A stretch of DNA of 21,061 nucleotides from Bacillota bacterium (lineage in GTDB: Bacteria; Bacillota; Clostridia; Lachnospirales; Lachnospiraceae), in NCBI GenBank assembly GCA_023411225.1, contig JAEYPA010000064.1:1-21061 (forward strand). The letters run 5' to 3'. Positions 6,170 to 14,312 of this stretch are shown here, piece by piece. The notes below the pieces were generated by a model. It saw only the letters and a list, made by a program, of their open reading frames with translations. It was not told where the DNA came from and did not search any database. Within the stretch, counting starts at the first letter, position 1. Each line of letters begins with the position of its first letter. A program made the translations under genes and the position numbers.

Positions 6170-7258
6170 TTATTCCAAATAATCTTTTAATTTTCTACTG
6201 CGACTAGGATGTCTAAGTTTTCTTAAAGCTTTCGCCTCAATTTGTCTGATACGCTCTCTTGTAACATTAAACTCTTTGCCTACTTCTTCAAGTGTACGAG
6301 CCCTTCCATCATCAAGACCAAAACGTAGCCTTAATACCTTCTGCTCTCTTTCTGTAAGAGTTCCAAGCACTTCTACCAGCTGCTCCTTTAACAAAGTAAA
6401 TGCTGCAGCCTCAGCAGGTACTGGTACGTTATCATCTTGAATAAAATCTCCTAAGTGACTGTCTTCTTCCTCACCAATTGGTGTCTCTAAAGATACTGGC
6501 TCTTGGGAAATCTTCTGAATCTCCCTTACTCGTTCTATCGGCAGATTCATTTCTCCTGCAATTTCTTCTGGAGATGGCTCTCTTCCAAGATCTTGTAACA
6601 ACTGACGTTGTACTCGGATCAATTTATTTATAGTCTCCACCATATGCACCGGAATCCTAATTGTCCTAGCTTGATCAGCAATTGCTCTCGTGATAGCCTG
6701 ACGAATCCACCACGTTGCGTAGGTGCTGAATTTATAACCCTTTGTATAATCAAACTTCTCAACAGCTTTTATTAACCCCAGATTTCCTTCTTGAATCAAA
6801 TCCAAAAAAAGCATTCCACGTCCAACATAACGCTTAGCAATGCTGACAACCAAACGAAGATTGGCTTCAGCCAAACGTTTCTTGGCTGCTTCATCCCCTT
6901 CTTCCATTCTTTTTGCCAAAACTATCTCTTCATCAGCAGAAAGAAGAGGTACCTTTCCAATCTCCTTTAAGTACATACGAACAGGATCTTCAATACTTAT
7001 TCCTTCAGGTACGGTCAAATCGATATTCTCTAATTCCTCATCCTCGATTACCGGAATATCCTCTTCCTCTGTAATTTTAAGTACATCAACATTATTTGAC
7101 TCAAGGTACTCATATATCTGTTCAATTTGATTTGGGTCTAGGTCCATATCTGCAAAAAAATCGTTGATTTCCTGGAATTCAAGGACATTCTTCTTCTTTT
7201 TTGCAATTGCTAAAAGCTCTTTTAGTTTCTCAGAAAATTTTGCTACATTTTCTTCCAT
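6170..7258 (-). CDS. rpoD: Primary RNA polymerase sigma factor RpoD (SigA)
   Basis: This 362-aa protein is the housekeeping sigma-70 factor that directs RNA polymerase to TTGACA/TATAAT promoters. It has a short region 1.1 (1-60), then an acidic stretch (63-80), and region 1.2 DPVRMYLKEIG at 91-101. Regions 2.1-2.4 include NLRLVVSIAKRYVGRG (123-138), the core-binding FLDLIQEGNLGLIKAVEKF (141-159) and the -10 recognition/melting helix YKFSTYATWWIRQAIT (165-180). Region 3 spans about 195-275. Region 4 has the -35 recognition helix-turn-helix EEVGKEFNVTRERIRQIEAK (324-343). Length and order match Firmicute SigA. The ATG is preceded by AAGGGTGG. It lies 33 bases after dnaG, the classic dnaG-rpoD macromolecular synthesis operon. 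Near-perfect TTGACA-N17-TATAAT promoters elsewhere in the window fit this factor. Confidence 0.98.
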   Translation of the reverse strand: MEENVAKFSEKLKELLAIAKKKKNVLEFQEINDFFADMDLDPNQIEQIYEYLESNNVDVLKITEEEDIPVIEDEELENIDLTVPEGISIEDPVRMYLKEIGKVPLLSADEEIVLAKRMEEGDEAAKKRLAEANLRLVVSIAKRYVGRGMLFLDLIQEGNLGLIKAVEKFDYTKGYKFSTYATWWIRQAITRAIADQARTIRIPVHMVETINKLIRVQRQLLQDLGREPSPEEIAGEMNLPIERVREIQKISQEPVSLETPIGEEEDSHLGDFIQDDNVPVPAEAAAFTLLKEQLVEVLGTLTEREQKVLRLRFGLDDGRARTLEEVGKEFNVTRERIRQIEAKALRKLRHPSRSRKLKDYLE

Positions 7259-7291
7259 CTATTACCACCCTTTTTCCAATCTCTTAATAGT

Positions 7292-9064
7292 CTAACCACG
7301 ATTCAAAGAAATATGCAATTTCTGTAAATTGGCTTGTTCCTTAATAATCTCCTGTAACTTTTTAATATCAGTTACAGTACGGCTTGCATTATCAAGACTG
7401 TTCTTTTTGATTTTCATAATAGTTTCATTTAACGCTTTTTCTCTTTCCAGGACACTAAGGTCCTCTCTTATACTGGTGTTAAATAAAGAAGCCACTTCGT
7501 TCTGCTCTTCAACACTTTCAAAATGATTGATTATCTTAGCCGGCACAACCTGTCCGGTAGTCTCATATTGTTCAAATAGCATGGTGGCTACCTTATGATA
7601 CAGAGGATCCAAAAAATCGTCTGGTCCAATTATCTCCTGCAGTAGTGAAAATAAGGAAGTATCCTCAATCAACCAAGTCACAAGTATTTTCTGGGACTCC
7701 TTAATTCCGCTGTCTTTCTTCTTTTTTCTCTTCGCTTCCTCCTCATAGGTTCTCTCTACATAAGGGCTTCCCCCCAGCCTAGCTCCATGCCTGTTTACAA
7801 GTTTCCGCAAATCTTCGAACGATATGTTATACTTCCTTGCAATCGCTTCAATATAATTATTTCGTTCTATTTCTTCCGAAAAAACCAACATTCGCTTTGC
7901 TACTTCGTTAAAAAACTTCGTTTTGGCTTCGGGATCATTTAAATCAAAATTTCGTTGTAAAACCTCAATTTCAAAATAAAAACTATTTTCAGCATTATCA
8001 AGTCTCTTTTGGAATTCATCTGCTCCTAAGGCCTTTATAAATTCATCAGGGTCTTTATAAGGCTTCATATTAACTATCCTGATAGAAAGTCCAGCTTCCT
8101 TTAAAATCGGAATCGCCCGAAGAGCAGCTTTCGTACCTGCCTCATCGCTATCATAAGTAACTAGGACCTCATTGGTATATCGTTTTAACAGGTTAGCCTG
8201 GAGGCCAGTAAATGCAGTTCCAAGGCTAGCTACTGCATTATTGAATCCTGCCTGGTGAAGAGCAATAACATCCATATAGCCCTCACAAATAATCATATTA
8301 GGTCTTCTCGAGATTCTTGCCAGATTCATACCATACAAGGTTCGACTTTTATCAAAGACTTTGGTTTCTGGGGAATTCAAATACTTTGGTTCCCCTTTGC
8401 CCATAACTCTTCCACCAAACCCGATTACTCTGTTATTCACATCCATAATTGGATACATCACTCGGTTCCAGAATTTATCATAAATTCCTCTAGCCTCATC
8501 AAACGTAATAAGACCTGACTGCTTTAATATTTCGTCCTTATAGCCCAGACTCTTTAGATATTGATATAAATCGTTACTAGTTTTGTTGGAATACCCTAAA
8601 CCAAATTTCTGAATTGTCGGTAATGACAGTTCTCGGTCTGTAAGGTATTTTAGTGCAACAGCCCCGTTTTCCTTCTTTAACTGATAAAAATAATACTTAG
8701 CAGCTTCTTTGTTTATCTCCAACAGCTGTCCCTTTAAATCCGCCTGTCGCTGCTCCTCTACAGAAAATTCAACTTTGGGAAGATCTACTCCGGCACGTTC
8801 TGCTAGCATCTTTAGAGCTTCTACAAAGGTATAATTCTCATATTCCATTACAAAGGTGAATACATTACCCCCAACACCACAACCAAAACAATGATACATC
8901 TGCTTTTGTCCACTTACACTAAAAGAAGGGCTTTTCTCATTATGAAAAGGACATAGTCCAAAATAATTGCCGCCTTTTTTTTGTAATTTCACATAAGTAG
9001 AAACTACATCCACAATGTCATTGCGCTGTCTAACTTCTTCTACAATATCTTCTGGATAATACAT
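7292..9064 (-). CDS. dnaG: DNA primase DnaG
   Basis: The protein has 590 aa from the chosen start. It makes the RNA primers for lagging-strand synthesis and binds the DnaB helicase. The N-terminal zinc domain has C38-x2-H41 and C59-x2-C62. The basic RNA-polymerase core motif is RVMYPIMDVNNRVIGFGGRV at 201-220. The TOPRIM catalytic site shows EGYMDV at 261-266 and YDSDEAG at 304-310. The C-terminal helicase-binding part (about 455-590) is helical and less conserved. The frame can be opened at 9091, but that ATG has no ribosome site. The ATG at 9064 has GGGAGG 4 bases upstream and begins MYYPEDIVEEVRQRNDIV, the usual start of the family. It sits between dgt (97 bases upstream) and rpoD (33 bases downstream). 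Confidence 0.97.
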   Translation of the reverse strand: MYYPEDIVEEVRQRNDIVDVVSTYVKLQKKGGNYFGLCPFHNEKSPSFSVSGQKQMYHCFGCGVGGNVFTFVMEYENYTFVEALKMLAERAGVDLPKVEFSVEEQRQADLKGQLLEINKEAAKYYFYQLKKENGAVALKYLTDRELSLPTIQKFGLGYSNKTSNDLYQYLKSLGYKDEILKQSGLITFDEARGIYDKFWNRVMYPIMDVNNRVIGFGGRVMGKGEPKYLNSPETKVFDKSRTLYGMNLARISRRPNMIICEGYMDVIALHQAGFNNAVASLGTAFTGLQANLLKRYTNEVLVTYDSDEAGTKAALRAIPILKEAGLSIRIVNMKPYKDPDEFIKALGADEFQKRLDNAENSFYFEIEVLQRNFDLNDPEAKTKFFNEVAKRMLVFSEEIERNNYIEAIARKYNISFEDLRKLVNRHGARLGGSPYVERTYEEEAKRKKKKDSGIKESQKILVTWLIEDTSLFSLLQEIIGPDDFLDPLYHKVATMLFEQYETTGQVVPAKIINHFESVEEQNEVASLFNTSIREDLSVLEREKALNETIMKIKKNSLDNASRTVTDIKKLQEIIKEQANLQKLHISLNRG

Positions 9065-9161
9065 ACGTCCTCCCTCATAGATTTTCTCCATTTTGTTTTA
9101 TTCGACAACTTTTCATTATTTCCTTTTTTGTCATGCAAATATCTATAAAATTAAATTCTAT

Positions 9162-10181
9162 CTAATAAACGTTCCAGAATTTTGGAATGTTTGCCTCTCT
9201 AAATTTCTCAATTGCGAAATGATCCGTCATTCCTGCAATATAATCGCAGACTACCCTTTCCTTCCTCTCTCCCTTTTGTTCAATGAGCATAAGGTATTCG
9301 GTCGGTAATAATCCAATGTTGGTACAATAGTATTCATACAGATGTTTAACTAAACTTTCAGCTTTGGATTCCTGCCCCTTTGCAATCGGATTAGTATAAA
9401 CATTTATAAACATAAAGTTTCTTAACCCATACATAGTTTTCTCGACTTCAGGAGACATCATAATATCATTTTTTCCATCACTGGAAAGTATAATATCATG
9501 AATCAATTTATTCAACCTTTCCTTTACACTATGTCCTAATATATCAGTGAATTCAGCTGGAATATCCTCTTCATTTAGAATTCTTCCACGTATTGCATCA
9601 TCAATATCATGGTTTATATAAGCAATTTTATCAGATAAACGAACAATTTTACCTTCTAAGGTAGAAGGATTTCCAGCTGTCTGGTGATTCGCTATTCCGT
9701 CTCTTACTTCCTTAGTCAGATTTAGTCCTTGTCCATGCTTCTCTAACAGCTCGACTACCCTAAGACTCTGGAGGTGGTGATGAAAACCCTCTGGGCAAAT
9801 AGCATTTAATGCTCTTTCTCCCGCATGTCCAAATGGGGTATGTCCCAAATCATGACCTAAGGCAATTGCTTCTGCCAAATCCTCATTAAGTTTAAGTGCC
9901 TTCGTTATAGTCCGAGAAATCTGAGAGACCTCTAAGGTATGTGTCAGACGAGTACGATAATGATCACCTGCGGGAGCAAGAAAGACCTGCGTCTTTTGCT
10001 TCAGTCTTCGAAACGCCTTACAATGAAGGATTCGATCCCTGTCCCTCTGATAAATAGGTCGTATATCGCATGGTGCTTCATAGATATCCCGTCCCAAAGA
10101 CGCATCACTAAAAGAAGCATAAGGACTTAAGTACTTATGCTCTCTTAACTCTTGTTTTTGTCTAAGATTCATTGTTTCCAT
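9162..10181 (-). CDS. dgt: Deoxyguanosinetriphosphate triphosphohydrolase-like HD protein (dGTPase)
   Basis: This 339-aa protein of the HD superfamily should hydrolyse dNTPs, classically dGTP, to the deoxynucleoside and tripolyphosphate. The metal-binding HD signature is complete: H81 in RLTHTLEVSQISR, H110-D111 in GHDLGHTPFGHAGE, and D184 in RLSDKIAYINHDIDD. The N-terminal RDRDRILHCKAFRRLKQKTQ region is typical of the shorter type 2 dGTPase-like members (about 340 aa, against 505 in E. coli Dgt). AAGGGG lies 7 bases before the first ATG. It is encoded upstream of dnaG and rpoD on the same strand, an arrangement seen often in Clostridia, and may be co-transcribed with them. True substrate preference within this family varies and cannot be read from the sequence. 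Confidence 0.93.
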   Translation of the reverse strand: METMNLRQKQELREHKYLSPYASFSDASLGRDIYEAPCDIRPIYQRDRDRILHCKAFRRLKQKTQVFLAPAGDHYRTRLTHTLEVSQISRTITKALKLNEDLAEAIALGHDLGHTPFGHAGERALNAICPEGFHHHLQSLRVVELLEKHGQGLNLTKEVRDGIANHQTAGNPSTLEGKIVRLSDKIAYINHDIDDAIRGRILNEEDIPAEFTDILGHSVKERLNKLIHDIILSSDGKNDIMMSPEVEKTMYGLRNFMFINVYTNPIAKGQESKAESLVKHLYEYYCTNIGLLPTEYLMLIEQKGERKERVVCDYIAGMTDHFAIEKFREANIPKFWNVY

Positions 10182-10207
10182 AATCGTTCCCCTTATAACA
10201 GGATTCT

Positions 10208-10237
10208 ATTCTACGGTTTATAACTATTATTAGACAA
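10208..10237 (-). promoter_or_regulatory. Candidate promoter upstream of dgt
   Basis: On the minus strand TTGTCT (10237-10232) is followed after 18 bases by TAGAAT (10213-10208), 27 bases before the dgt start codon. The match is moderate (4/6 and 5/6). It could drive the dgt-dnaG-rpoD group independently of the iron operon upstream, from which no terminator separates it. Confidence 0.45.
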
Positions 10238-10242
10238 AACTT

Positions 10243-10401
10243 TTATATTTCCTTTTTTTTATTTTTAAAGACTTTACAACCAGAAGAACAATTCTCGCAG
10301 CCACAGCTACAATATTGTCCTCTTTTTATTGCTTTCATCCTTTTAACAATAACAAAAGTTGTATACACAAGGACTAATGCCCCAATAATATAAGGTGCCA
10401 T
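10243..10401 (-). CDS. FeoB-associated Cys-rich membrane protein
   Basis: The protein has 52 aa. It has one N-terminal membrane segment (APYIIGALVLVYTTFVIV, about 2-19), a short basic linker, then a cysteine cluster C-S-C-G-C-E-N-C-S-S-G-C at about 34-45 and a Lys-rich end. Small proteins of this form are encoded next to feoB in many Firmicutes and are thought to assist ferrous iron uptake, possibly by handling iron at the membrane; their mechanism is not known. A GGAGGA site 6 bases before the ATG at 10401 fixes the start. A longer frame back to 10500 only runs antiparallel-free into the feoB 3' end and should be ignored. It begins 11 bases after the feoB stop, as the third gene of the feo operon. 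Confidence 0.88.
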   Translation of the reverse strand: MAPYIIGALVLVYTTFVIVKRMKAIKRGQYCSCGCENCSSGCKVFKNKKKEI

Positions 10402-10412
10402 ATGATTCCTCC

Positions 10413-12458
10413 CTACATAAAAAGACTGGCAATCTGATAGAATAATGTGGTTACTACCCAGGCTACCGTCAGCTGAAAGATTATTGTAACCGCCATCCAT
10501 TTAGCAGATTTCAGTTCTCGCTTCACTGTTGCCAATGTGGCAATACATGGTGTATATAACAAGCAAAATAACATAAGAGCATATGCGTTTAGAGCGCCAA
10601 AGCCATTTTGTGTCAAGGTAGTATGCATCAAGTTGATCCCCTGATCAGAATTAATGTTGGCGATTCCAAATAGAACACAAAAACTGGATACCACAACCTC
10701 CTTAGCAGCTAGACCAGAAATAAGAGATACCACTACTTGCCAAAGTCCAAGCCCTGCAGGCGCCAAAATAGGAACTAGTACTTTACCAATCTGTGCTCCA
10801 AAGCTTTGACTCATATCATCTACCATACCATTTGTTCCAAAATTCAAAATGAACCATACAATGACTGAGGCCACGAAAATTGTGGTTCCTGCCTTTGTCA
10901 AATAATCCTTCACCTTCTCCCATACATAGATGAATATCGTATGAGGATTTGGTGTTTTATAGTCAGGAAGCTCAATAAGTAAGGTTTTAATCTCTGTCTT
11001 GCCTTCAAAAACCTTTATAATTAGCGCAATTAAAATACCTAGTACCAAACCGATAACATACATAGAGAAAGCAGCTACCATTGCATATTTCTCAAAGAAA
11101 ATATGTGAAAAAAGAACATAAATGGGCAGTTTAGCACTACAAGACATGAATGGAGTTATGAAAATAGTCTTTCTACGGTCTTTGATATCTTCTAACGCTC
11201 TAGATGCCATAACTGCAGGAACTGTACAGCCAAAGCCTAAAAGCATAGGAATAAAGGCTCTACCAGATAGACCTAGCTTACCCATGAGGCCATCCATAAC
11301 GTAAGCCACTCTGGCCATGTATCCACTATCCTCCAAAATTGCCAGGGCTAAAAATAGGATAAAGATGTTAGGTAGAAAAGTTAAAATGCCTCCAACACCG
11401 GCTATTATTCCTTCTACCACCAGAGAGGTAACAGTTGGTCCAGCTCCTATTACATCAAGGAACCTTGTAGCCCCAGCAGAAAATTGATCCAGGAAAACTT
11501 CAAAATACCCTTTCATCCAATCACCAATAGTAAAAGTTAAGAAAAAAACCAAAGCCATTATTCCAAGAAAAATAGGAACTCCTGCATAGCGATTGGTCAG
11601 AAACGCATCTATTCGATCTGTTGAAGCTTCTTTCTTAGATTTATTTACAAGACATTCTTCGACTACTTCCTCAATAAAATCATATTTCTGATTAATAATT
11701 TCTTTCTCCCAGCTACGCTTTACAAGGGAGGTAACAGACTTAGGAAACATTGCTTCAATGTCTTCATCACGCTCCAATAGTTTTATTGCATGCCACCTTG
11801 GATTATGTATATCTGACTGAAATTCAGTAATAGCCATTATTAATTCATCAATTTTATCCTCTATCTCATCTGAATAAACCACAGTAAATTCTTTATGGTG
11901 ATGATGCTTATGCTTGGTACTAATCAGTTCATCGTGGTGATGTTCCAACAACTCGCAGGTCTTAGTCTTATGGTGAGCCACGGTATGCATAAGAATATCT
12001 AAACCTGTTTTCTTTCTTGCAGAAACAGGAATAACAGGTATACCTAGCATTTCTGGCATTCGGTGAAGATCAATTTCCATACCTCTCTCTTCTACAATAT
12101 CCATCATATTGAGGGCTAAAATTACAGGTTTCCCAAGTTCAATTAATTGCAGTGTCAGATATAGATTTCTTTCTAGACAGGAGGCATCTGCAACATCCAC
12201 GATTACATCTACATTGTCACTTAAGATATATTCTCTCGATAATTTTTCTTCCATGGTATAGGATGTTAGACTATAAATTCCCGGGAGATCCACCAATTTA
12301 AAGTGATGGTTATGATACTTCATAGCCCCTTCCTTCTTCTCTACTGTTACACCTGGCCAGTTGGCTACCTTTAGCTTTGCTCCAGTATATGCATTAAACA
12401 ATGTGGTCTTTCCACAGTTAGGATTTCCAATAAACCCTACATTTAATTCTTCCTTCAT
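10413..12458 (-). CDS. feoB: Ferrous iron transport GTPase/permease FeoB
   Basis: This 681-aa inner membrane protein imports Fe(II). The N-terminal G domain has G1 GNPNCGKTT (11-19), GVTVE at 36-40, G3 DLPG (57-60), G4 NMMD (117-120) and G5 SAR (146-148). The helical linker after the G domain is unusually His-rich: 11 His between 158 and 188, including HHH (173-175) and HHHH (185-188). The membrane half begins near residue 280 and contains the two conserved Gate motifs, GFGCTVPAVMASRALEDIKD and the later YTPCIATLATVKREL, plus SGLAAKEVVVSS. AGGAGG lies 10 bases before the ATG and overlaps the feoA stop region; the gap to feoA is 5 bases. The promoter and Fur-like box upstream of feoA should control it. 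Confidence 0.97.
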   Translation of the reverse strand: MKEELNVGFIGNPNCGKTTLFNAYTGAKLKVANWPGVTVEKKEGAMKYHNHHFKLVDLPGIYSLTSYTMEEKLSREYILSDNVDVIVDVADASCLERNLYLTLQLIELGKPVILALNMMDIVEERGMEIDLHRMPEMLGIPVIPVSARKKTGLDILMHTVAHHKTKTCELLEHHHDELISTKHKHHHHKEFTVVYSDEIEDKIDELIMAITEFQSDIHNPRWHAIKLLERDEDIEAMFPKSVTSLVKRSWEKEIINQKYDFIEEVVEECLVNKSKKEASTDRIDAFLTNRYAGVPIFLGIMALVFFLTFTIGDWMKGYFEVFLDQFSAGATRFLDVIGAGPTVTSLVVEGIIAGVGGILTFLPNIFILFLALAILEDSGYMARVAYVMDGLMGKLGLSGRAFIPMLLGFGCTVPAVMASRALEDIKDRRKTIFITPFMSCSAKLPIYVLFSHIFFEKYAMVAAFSMYVIGLVLGILIALIIKVFEGKTEIKTLLIELPDYKTPNPHTIFIYVWEKVKDYLTKAGTTIFVASVIVWFILNFGTNGMVDDMSQSFGAQIGKVLVPILAPAGLGLWQVVVSLISGLAAKEVVVSSFCVLFGIANINSDQGINLMHTTLTQNGFGALNAYALMLFCLLYTPCIATLATVKRELKSAKWMAVTIIFQLTVAWVVTTLFYQIASLFM

Positions 12459-12463
12459 ACCAC

Positions 12464-12727
12464 TTATGCCTCCTGTATCTCAATCGCCTGCGCTATTTCC
12501 TTTCCCACCGCCAGTCTTGTTCCTCTCACTCTAAATATTACGGCACCACGTCGCTTATTATTCAGAATTGTTAATGTAGTTCCCTCTGTTAGTCCCAAGG
12601 CTTGTAAACGATAGGCAATTTGATTTTCCAAAGTCATAGTCTGTACCTGATAGCTATGGCCTTTTTTCCCATCTCTCACTGTCATACCTTTCTTGCCCTC
12701 TTTCCTCTTTATTCTGGTTTCATTCAT
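12464..12727 (-). CDS. feoA: FeoA family ferrous iron transport protein
   Basis: This small SH3-like cytosolic protein works with FeoB. The core is clear: residues equivalent to MTLENQIAYRLQALGLTEGT form the helix and turn, then TLTILNNKRRGAVIFRVRGTRLAVGKEIAQAI supplies the beta strands and ends with the typical R-x-A-x-G-K-x-x-A motif. I use the ATG at 12727 (87 aa). It has no strong ribosome site, and a GTG at 12736 or the ATG at 12685 (70 aa, closer to normal FeoA length) are real alternatives. A later start would leave a basic, Lys-rich segment untranslated. It is the first gene of feoA-feoB-Cys-rich protein, with the start about 50 bases after the predicted transcription start. Confidence 0.85.
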   Translation of the reverse strand: MNETRIKRKEGKKGMTVRDGKKGHSYQVQTMTLENQIAYRLQALGLTEGTTLTILNNKRRGAVIFRVRGTRLAVGKEIAQAIEIQEA

Positions 12728-12758
12728 TTCTATCACATTTTCAATTACTAAATGTAAA

Positions 12759-12773
12759 TGAGAACAATTATCA
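12759..12773. promoter_or_regulatory. Fur-like iron box in the feo operator
   Basis: TGAGAACAATTATCA fits the 7-1-7 Fur model TGATAAT-N-ATTATCA, with a perfect right half and two mismatches in the left half. It lies directly downstream of the -10 of the feo promoter, where a bound Fe(II)-Fur would block transcription. Binding is inferred from position and match. Confidence 0.7.
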
Positions 12774-12781
12774 TTTATAAC

Positions 12782-12810
12782 ATTATACCCTTCCGTTTAT
12801 AGTATGTCAA
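12782..12810 (-). promoter_or_regulatory. Consensus sigma-A promoter of the feo operon
   Basis: On the minus strand TTGACA (12810-12805), 17 bases, then TATAAT (12787-12782): both hexamers are exact consensus. Transcription should begin near 12775, immediately before the Fur-like box. Such a strong promoter needs repression, which fits iron control. Confidence 0.85.
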
Positions 12811-12852
12811 TATCGGAATTACGTAGCCAGTCCACAAATTGTCCTATCAACA

Positions 12853-12884
12853 AAAAATACAGAGAGTGTTTTCTCTGTATTTTT
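12853..12884. terminator. Terminator after the DUF2085 gene
   Basis: A perfect 13-bp stem, AAAAATACAGAGA (12853-12865) and its complement (12872-12884), encloses a 6-base loop. The A/T ends give U runs on both strands. It lies 9 bases beyond the minus-strand stop at 12894 and just upstream of the feo promoter, so it insulates the iron operon. Confidence 0.85.
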
Positions 12885-12893
12885 GAATTAACG

Positions 12894-13298
12894 CTATTTT
12901 CTTATGTTAAAGCCATAAACAATCAATTTTATAAACACCACCATACTTCCAAATCCACCAGCAATACCGGTAAACAGTCTTCTAACGTTGGTGGATTCCT
13001 TTATATGTATGGCCTGTAATAGCCAGTCCATAAACATAATCAATAACCCAGTTATTGCATAGTTCCTTAGTTTGTTAAAACCTATTTTCACATAAATAAT
13101 TGGTGCCAGAAGGTATCCAATAAATACTCCACAACATCTGGCACATACCGGAAACTGATACCCCTTAACAAAGAAGCTTCGTTCTGGCATCTGATGGCAG
13201 CCGGTTCTGGCACCCAATTTCATTAGGCGAATCCACCCACTGACTTGACCATTATTTTCCTTTTGCCTAAATTCTCCCTTGCAAGGTGCTTTCTTCAT
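12894..13298 (-). CDS. DUF2085 family membrane protein
   Basis: This 134-aa protein is recognisable as DUF2085 by C-H-Q-x-P-E-R-S at 34-41 and the F-P-V-C-A-R-C-C-G-V-F block at 49-59, followed by alternating hydrophobic segments (about 59-72, 80-96 and 108-128) with D91-W between them and N-V-R-R-L-F-T-G at 104-111. The conserved Cys/His pattern suggests metal or redox chemistry at the membrane face, but no function is established that I know of. AAGGAG lies 7 bases before the ATG. It is last in the probable operon queH, zinc-ribbon gene, DUF2085 gene, 41 bases after the previous stop, and is followed by a clear terminator. Confidence 0.85.
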   Translation of the reverse strand: MKKAPCKGEFRQKENNGQVSGWIRLMKLGARTGCHQMPERSFFVKGYQFPVCARCCGVFIGYLLAPIIYVKIGFNKLRNYAITGLLIMFMDWLLQAIHIKESTNVRRLFTGIAGGFGSMVVFIKLIVYGFNIRK

Positions 13299-13339
13299 AT
13301 CTCTGCTCCTTTTAGCCTATTCCATAAGTTCTATCATTT

Positions 13340-13552
13340 TTAGGCTCTGAATTTGTTGCCACAATTATTACAGATCCAGTAATGTTTGGTTTTGGTTTTT
13401 CCTTCTCCCATACCACAAAGACCACAAAGTAGCCCGATTGGCCCTAAAATAAAATATCCGCATAAGCCTTTACATACGCCAAATCCCTTACTATCTGTTT
13501 CACTTTCCTGTATAAGTATACAATTCTGGCTCCCACATCGATTACAGGTCAT
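13340..13552 (-). CDS. Small zinc-ribbon protein with central hydrophobic Gly-rich segment
   Basis: This 70-aa protein has C3-x2-C6 near the N-terminus and C61-x2-C64 (CNNCG) near the C-terminus, as in a split zinc ribbon. The middle (about 23-48) is hydrophobic and Gly/Cys-rich, with KGLCGYFILGPIGLLCGLCG and four further cysteines (C27, C31, C43, C46). The layout, with two CxxC knuckles flanking a membrane-facing stretch, is like LITAF-type small proteins, so a membrane-associated zinc protein is likely. I cannot assign a function. AGGGGG lies 6 bases before the ATG. It is 19 bases after queH and probably co-transcribed with it. Confidence 0.75.
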   Translation of the reverse strand: MTCNRCGSQNCILIQESETDSKGFGVCKGLCGYFILGPIGLLCGLCGMGEGKTKTKHYWICNNCGNKFRA

Positions 13553-13571
13553 ACTATTCCCCCTTTCATTT

Positions 13572-14222
13572 TTATTGATTCTCCTGTTCCATGGCTCTAC
13601 TTTGAGCCTCTAGCTTAGAATATACACAGCCACAATAATCCTGGCGGTATAAATGATGTTCTTTTGATAATTCTACGGAACGCTTATAACCATTCTTCTT
13701 CTTAAAATCTGACGGCAAATACGCCACTCCATACTCTTTCCCCACAGCCTGACCAATCTCATTAAGCTTTGCAGCATTTTTATGAGGACTGATAGATAAG
13801 GTAGTAGTAAAATAGTCAAAATCCAGTTCTTTTGCTGCAATTGCTGCTTCCCTAAGTCTTAGTTCATAGCAATTAAAGCAGCGACTTCCACCTTCTGGTT
13901 CCTTTTCCAATCCTTTTGCCATAGCATAAAATCGTTCTGTATCATAATTGCCAAGTCTAAAATCGATAGGATACGCTACTGTAAGTTCCCCAATCAACCT
14001 CTGTTGCTCTAATACACGTCGCTCATATTCCTCTTTAGGAGAGATGTTGGGATTATAATAGAATACGGTAATATGAAAATACTGTGCCAGATATTCCAAA
14101 CAATAACTACTACAAGGTGCACAGCAACTGTGAAGCAACAAAGTAGGAACTCTTCCTTCGGCCGTTAATTCTTCAATTAAACGATCTAATTCTTTCTGAT
14201 AATTAATGACATGATTCATCAT
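13572..14222 (-). CDS. queH: Epoxyqueuosine reductase QueH (DUF208)
   Basis: This 216-aa protein should catalyse the last step of queuosine synthesis in tRNA, reduction of epoxyqueuosine to queuosine, as a non-homologous replacement of QueG. Signature motifs are LLHSCCAPCSSY at 29-40 (vicinal C33-C34 and C37), F-Y-Y-N-P-N-I-S-P at 54-62, SRCFNCYELRLREAA at 113-127 (C115, C118), F-T-T-T-L-S-I-S-P-H-K at 138-148 and D-Y-C-G-C-V-Y-S at 195-202. The conserved cysteines hold an iron-sulfur cluster in this family. AGAGG lies 6 bases before the first ATG; a second ATG follows immediately. No other queuosine gene is in the window. It heads a probable three-gene minus-strand transcript. Confidence 0.94.
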   Translation of the reverse strand: MMNHVINYQKELDRLIEELTAEGRVPTLLLHSCCAPCSSYCLEYLAQYFHITVFYYNPNISPKEEYERRVLEQQRLIGELTVAYPIDFRLGNYDTERFYAMAKGLEKEPEGGSRCFNCYELRLREAAIAAKELDFDYFTTTLSISPHKNAAKLNEIGQAVGKEYGVAYLPSDFKKKNGYKRSVELSKEHHLYRQDYCGCVYSKLEAQSRAMEQENQ

Positions 14223-14254
14223 TTATAACCTCTTTCTAACATATCTCTATCAGT

Positions 14255-14283
14255 ATAATATATCATACCACATAAATAAACAA
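14255..14283 (-). promoter_or_regulatory. Candidate promoter of the queH group
   Basis: On the minus strand TTGTTT (14283-14278), 17 bases, then TATTAT (14260-14255), about 33 bases before the queH start. Several other overlapping -10-like hexamers (TATGAT, TATATT, TATACT) occur within 15 bases, so the exact one is uncertain. Confidence 0.45.
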
Positions 14284-14312
14284 AAAGCTTCCTGAAACAC
14301 AATTTCCCATAT

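Noticed and set aside
10402..10500. N-terminal extension of the Cys-rich protein frame into feoB
   Set aside because: It lies inside the feoB coding sequence in another frame, has no ribosome site, and GGAGGA points clearly to the ATG at 10401.
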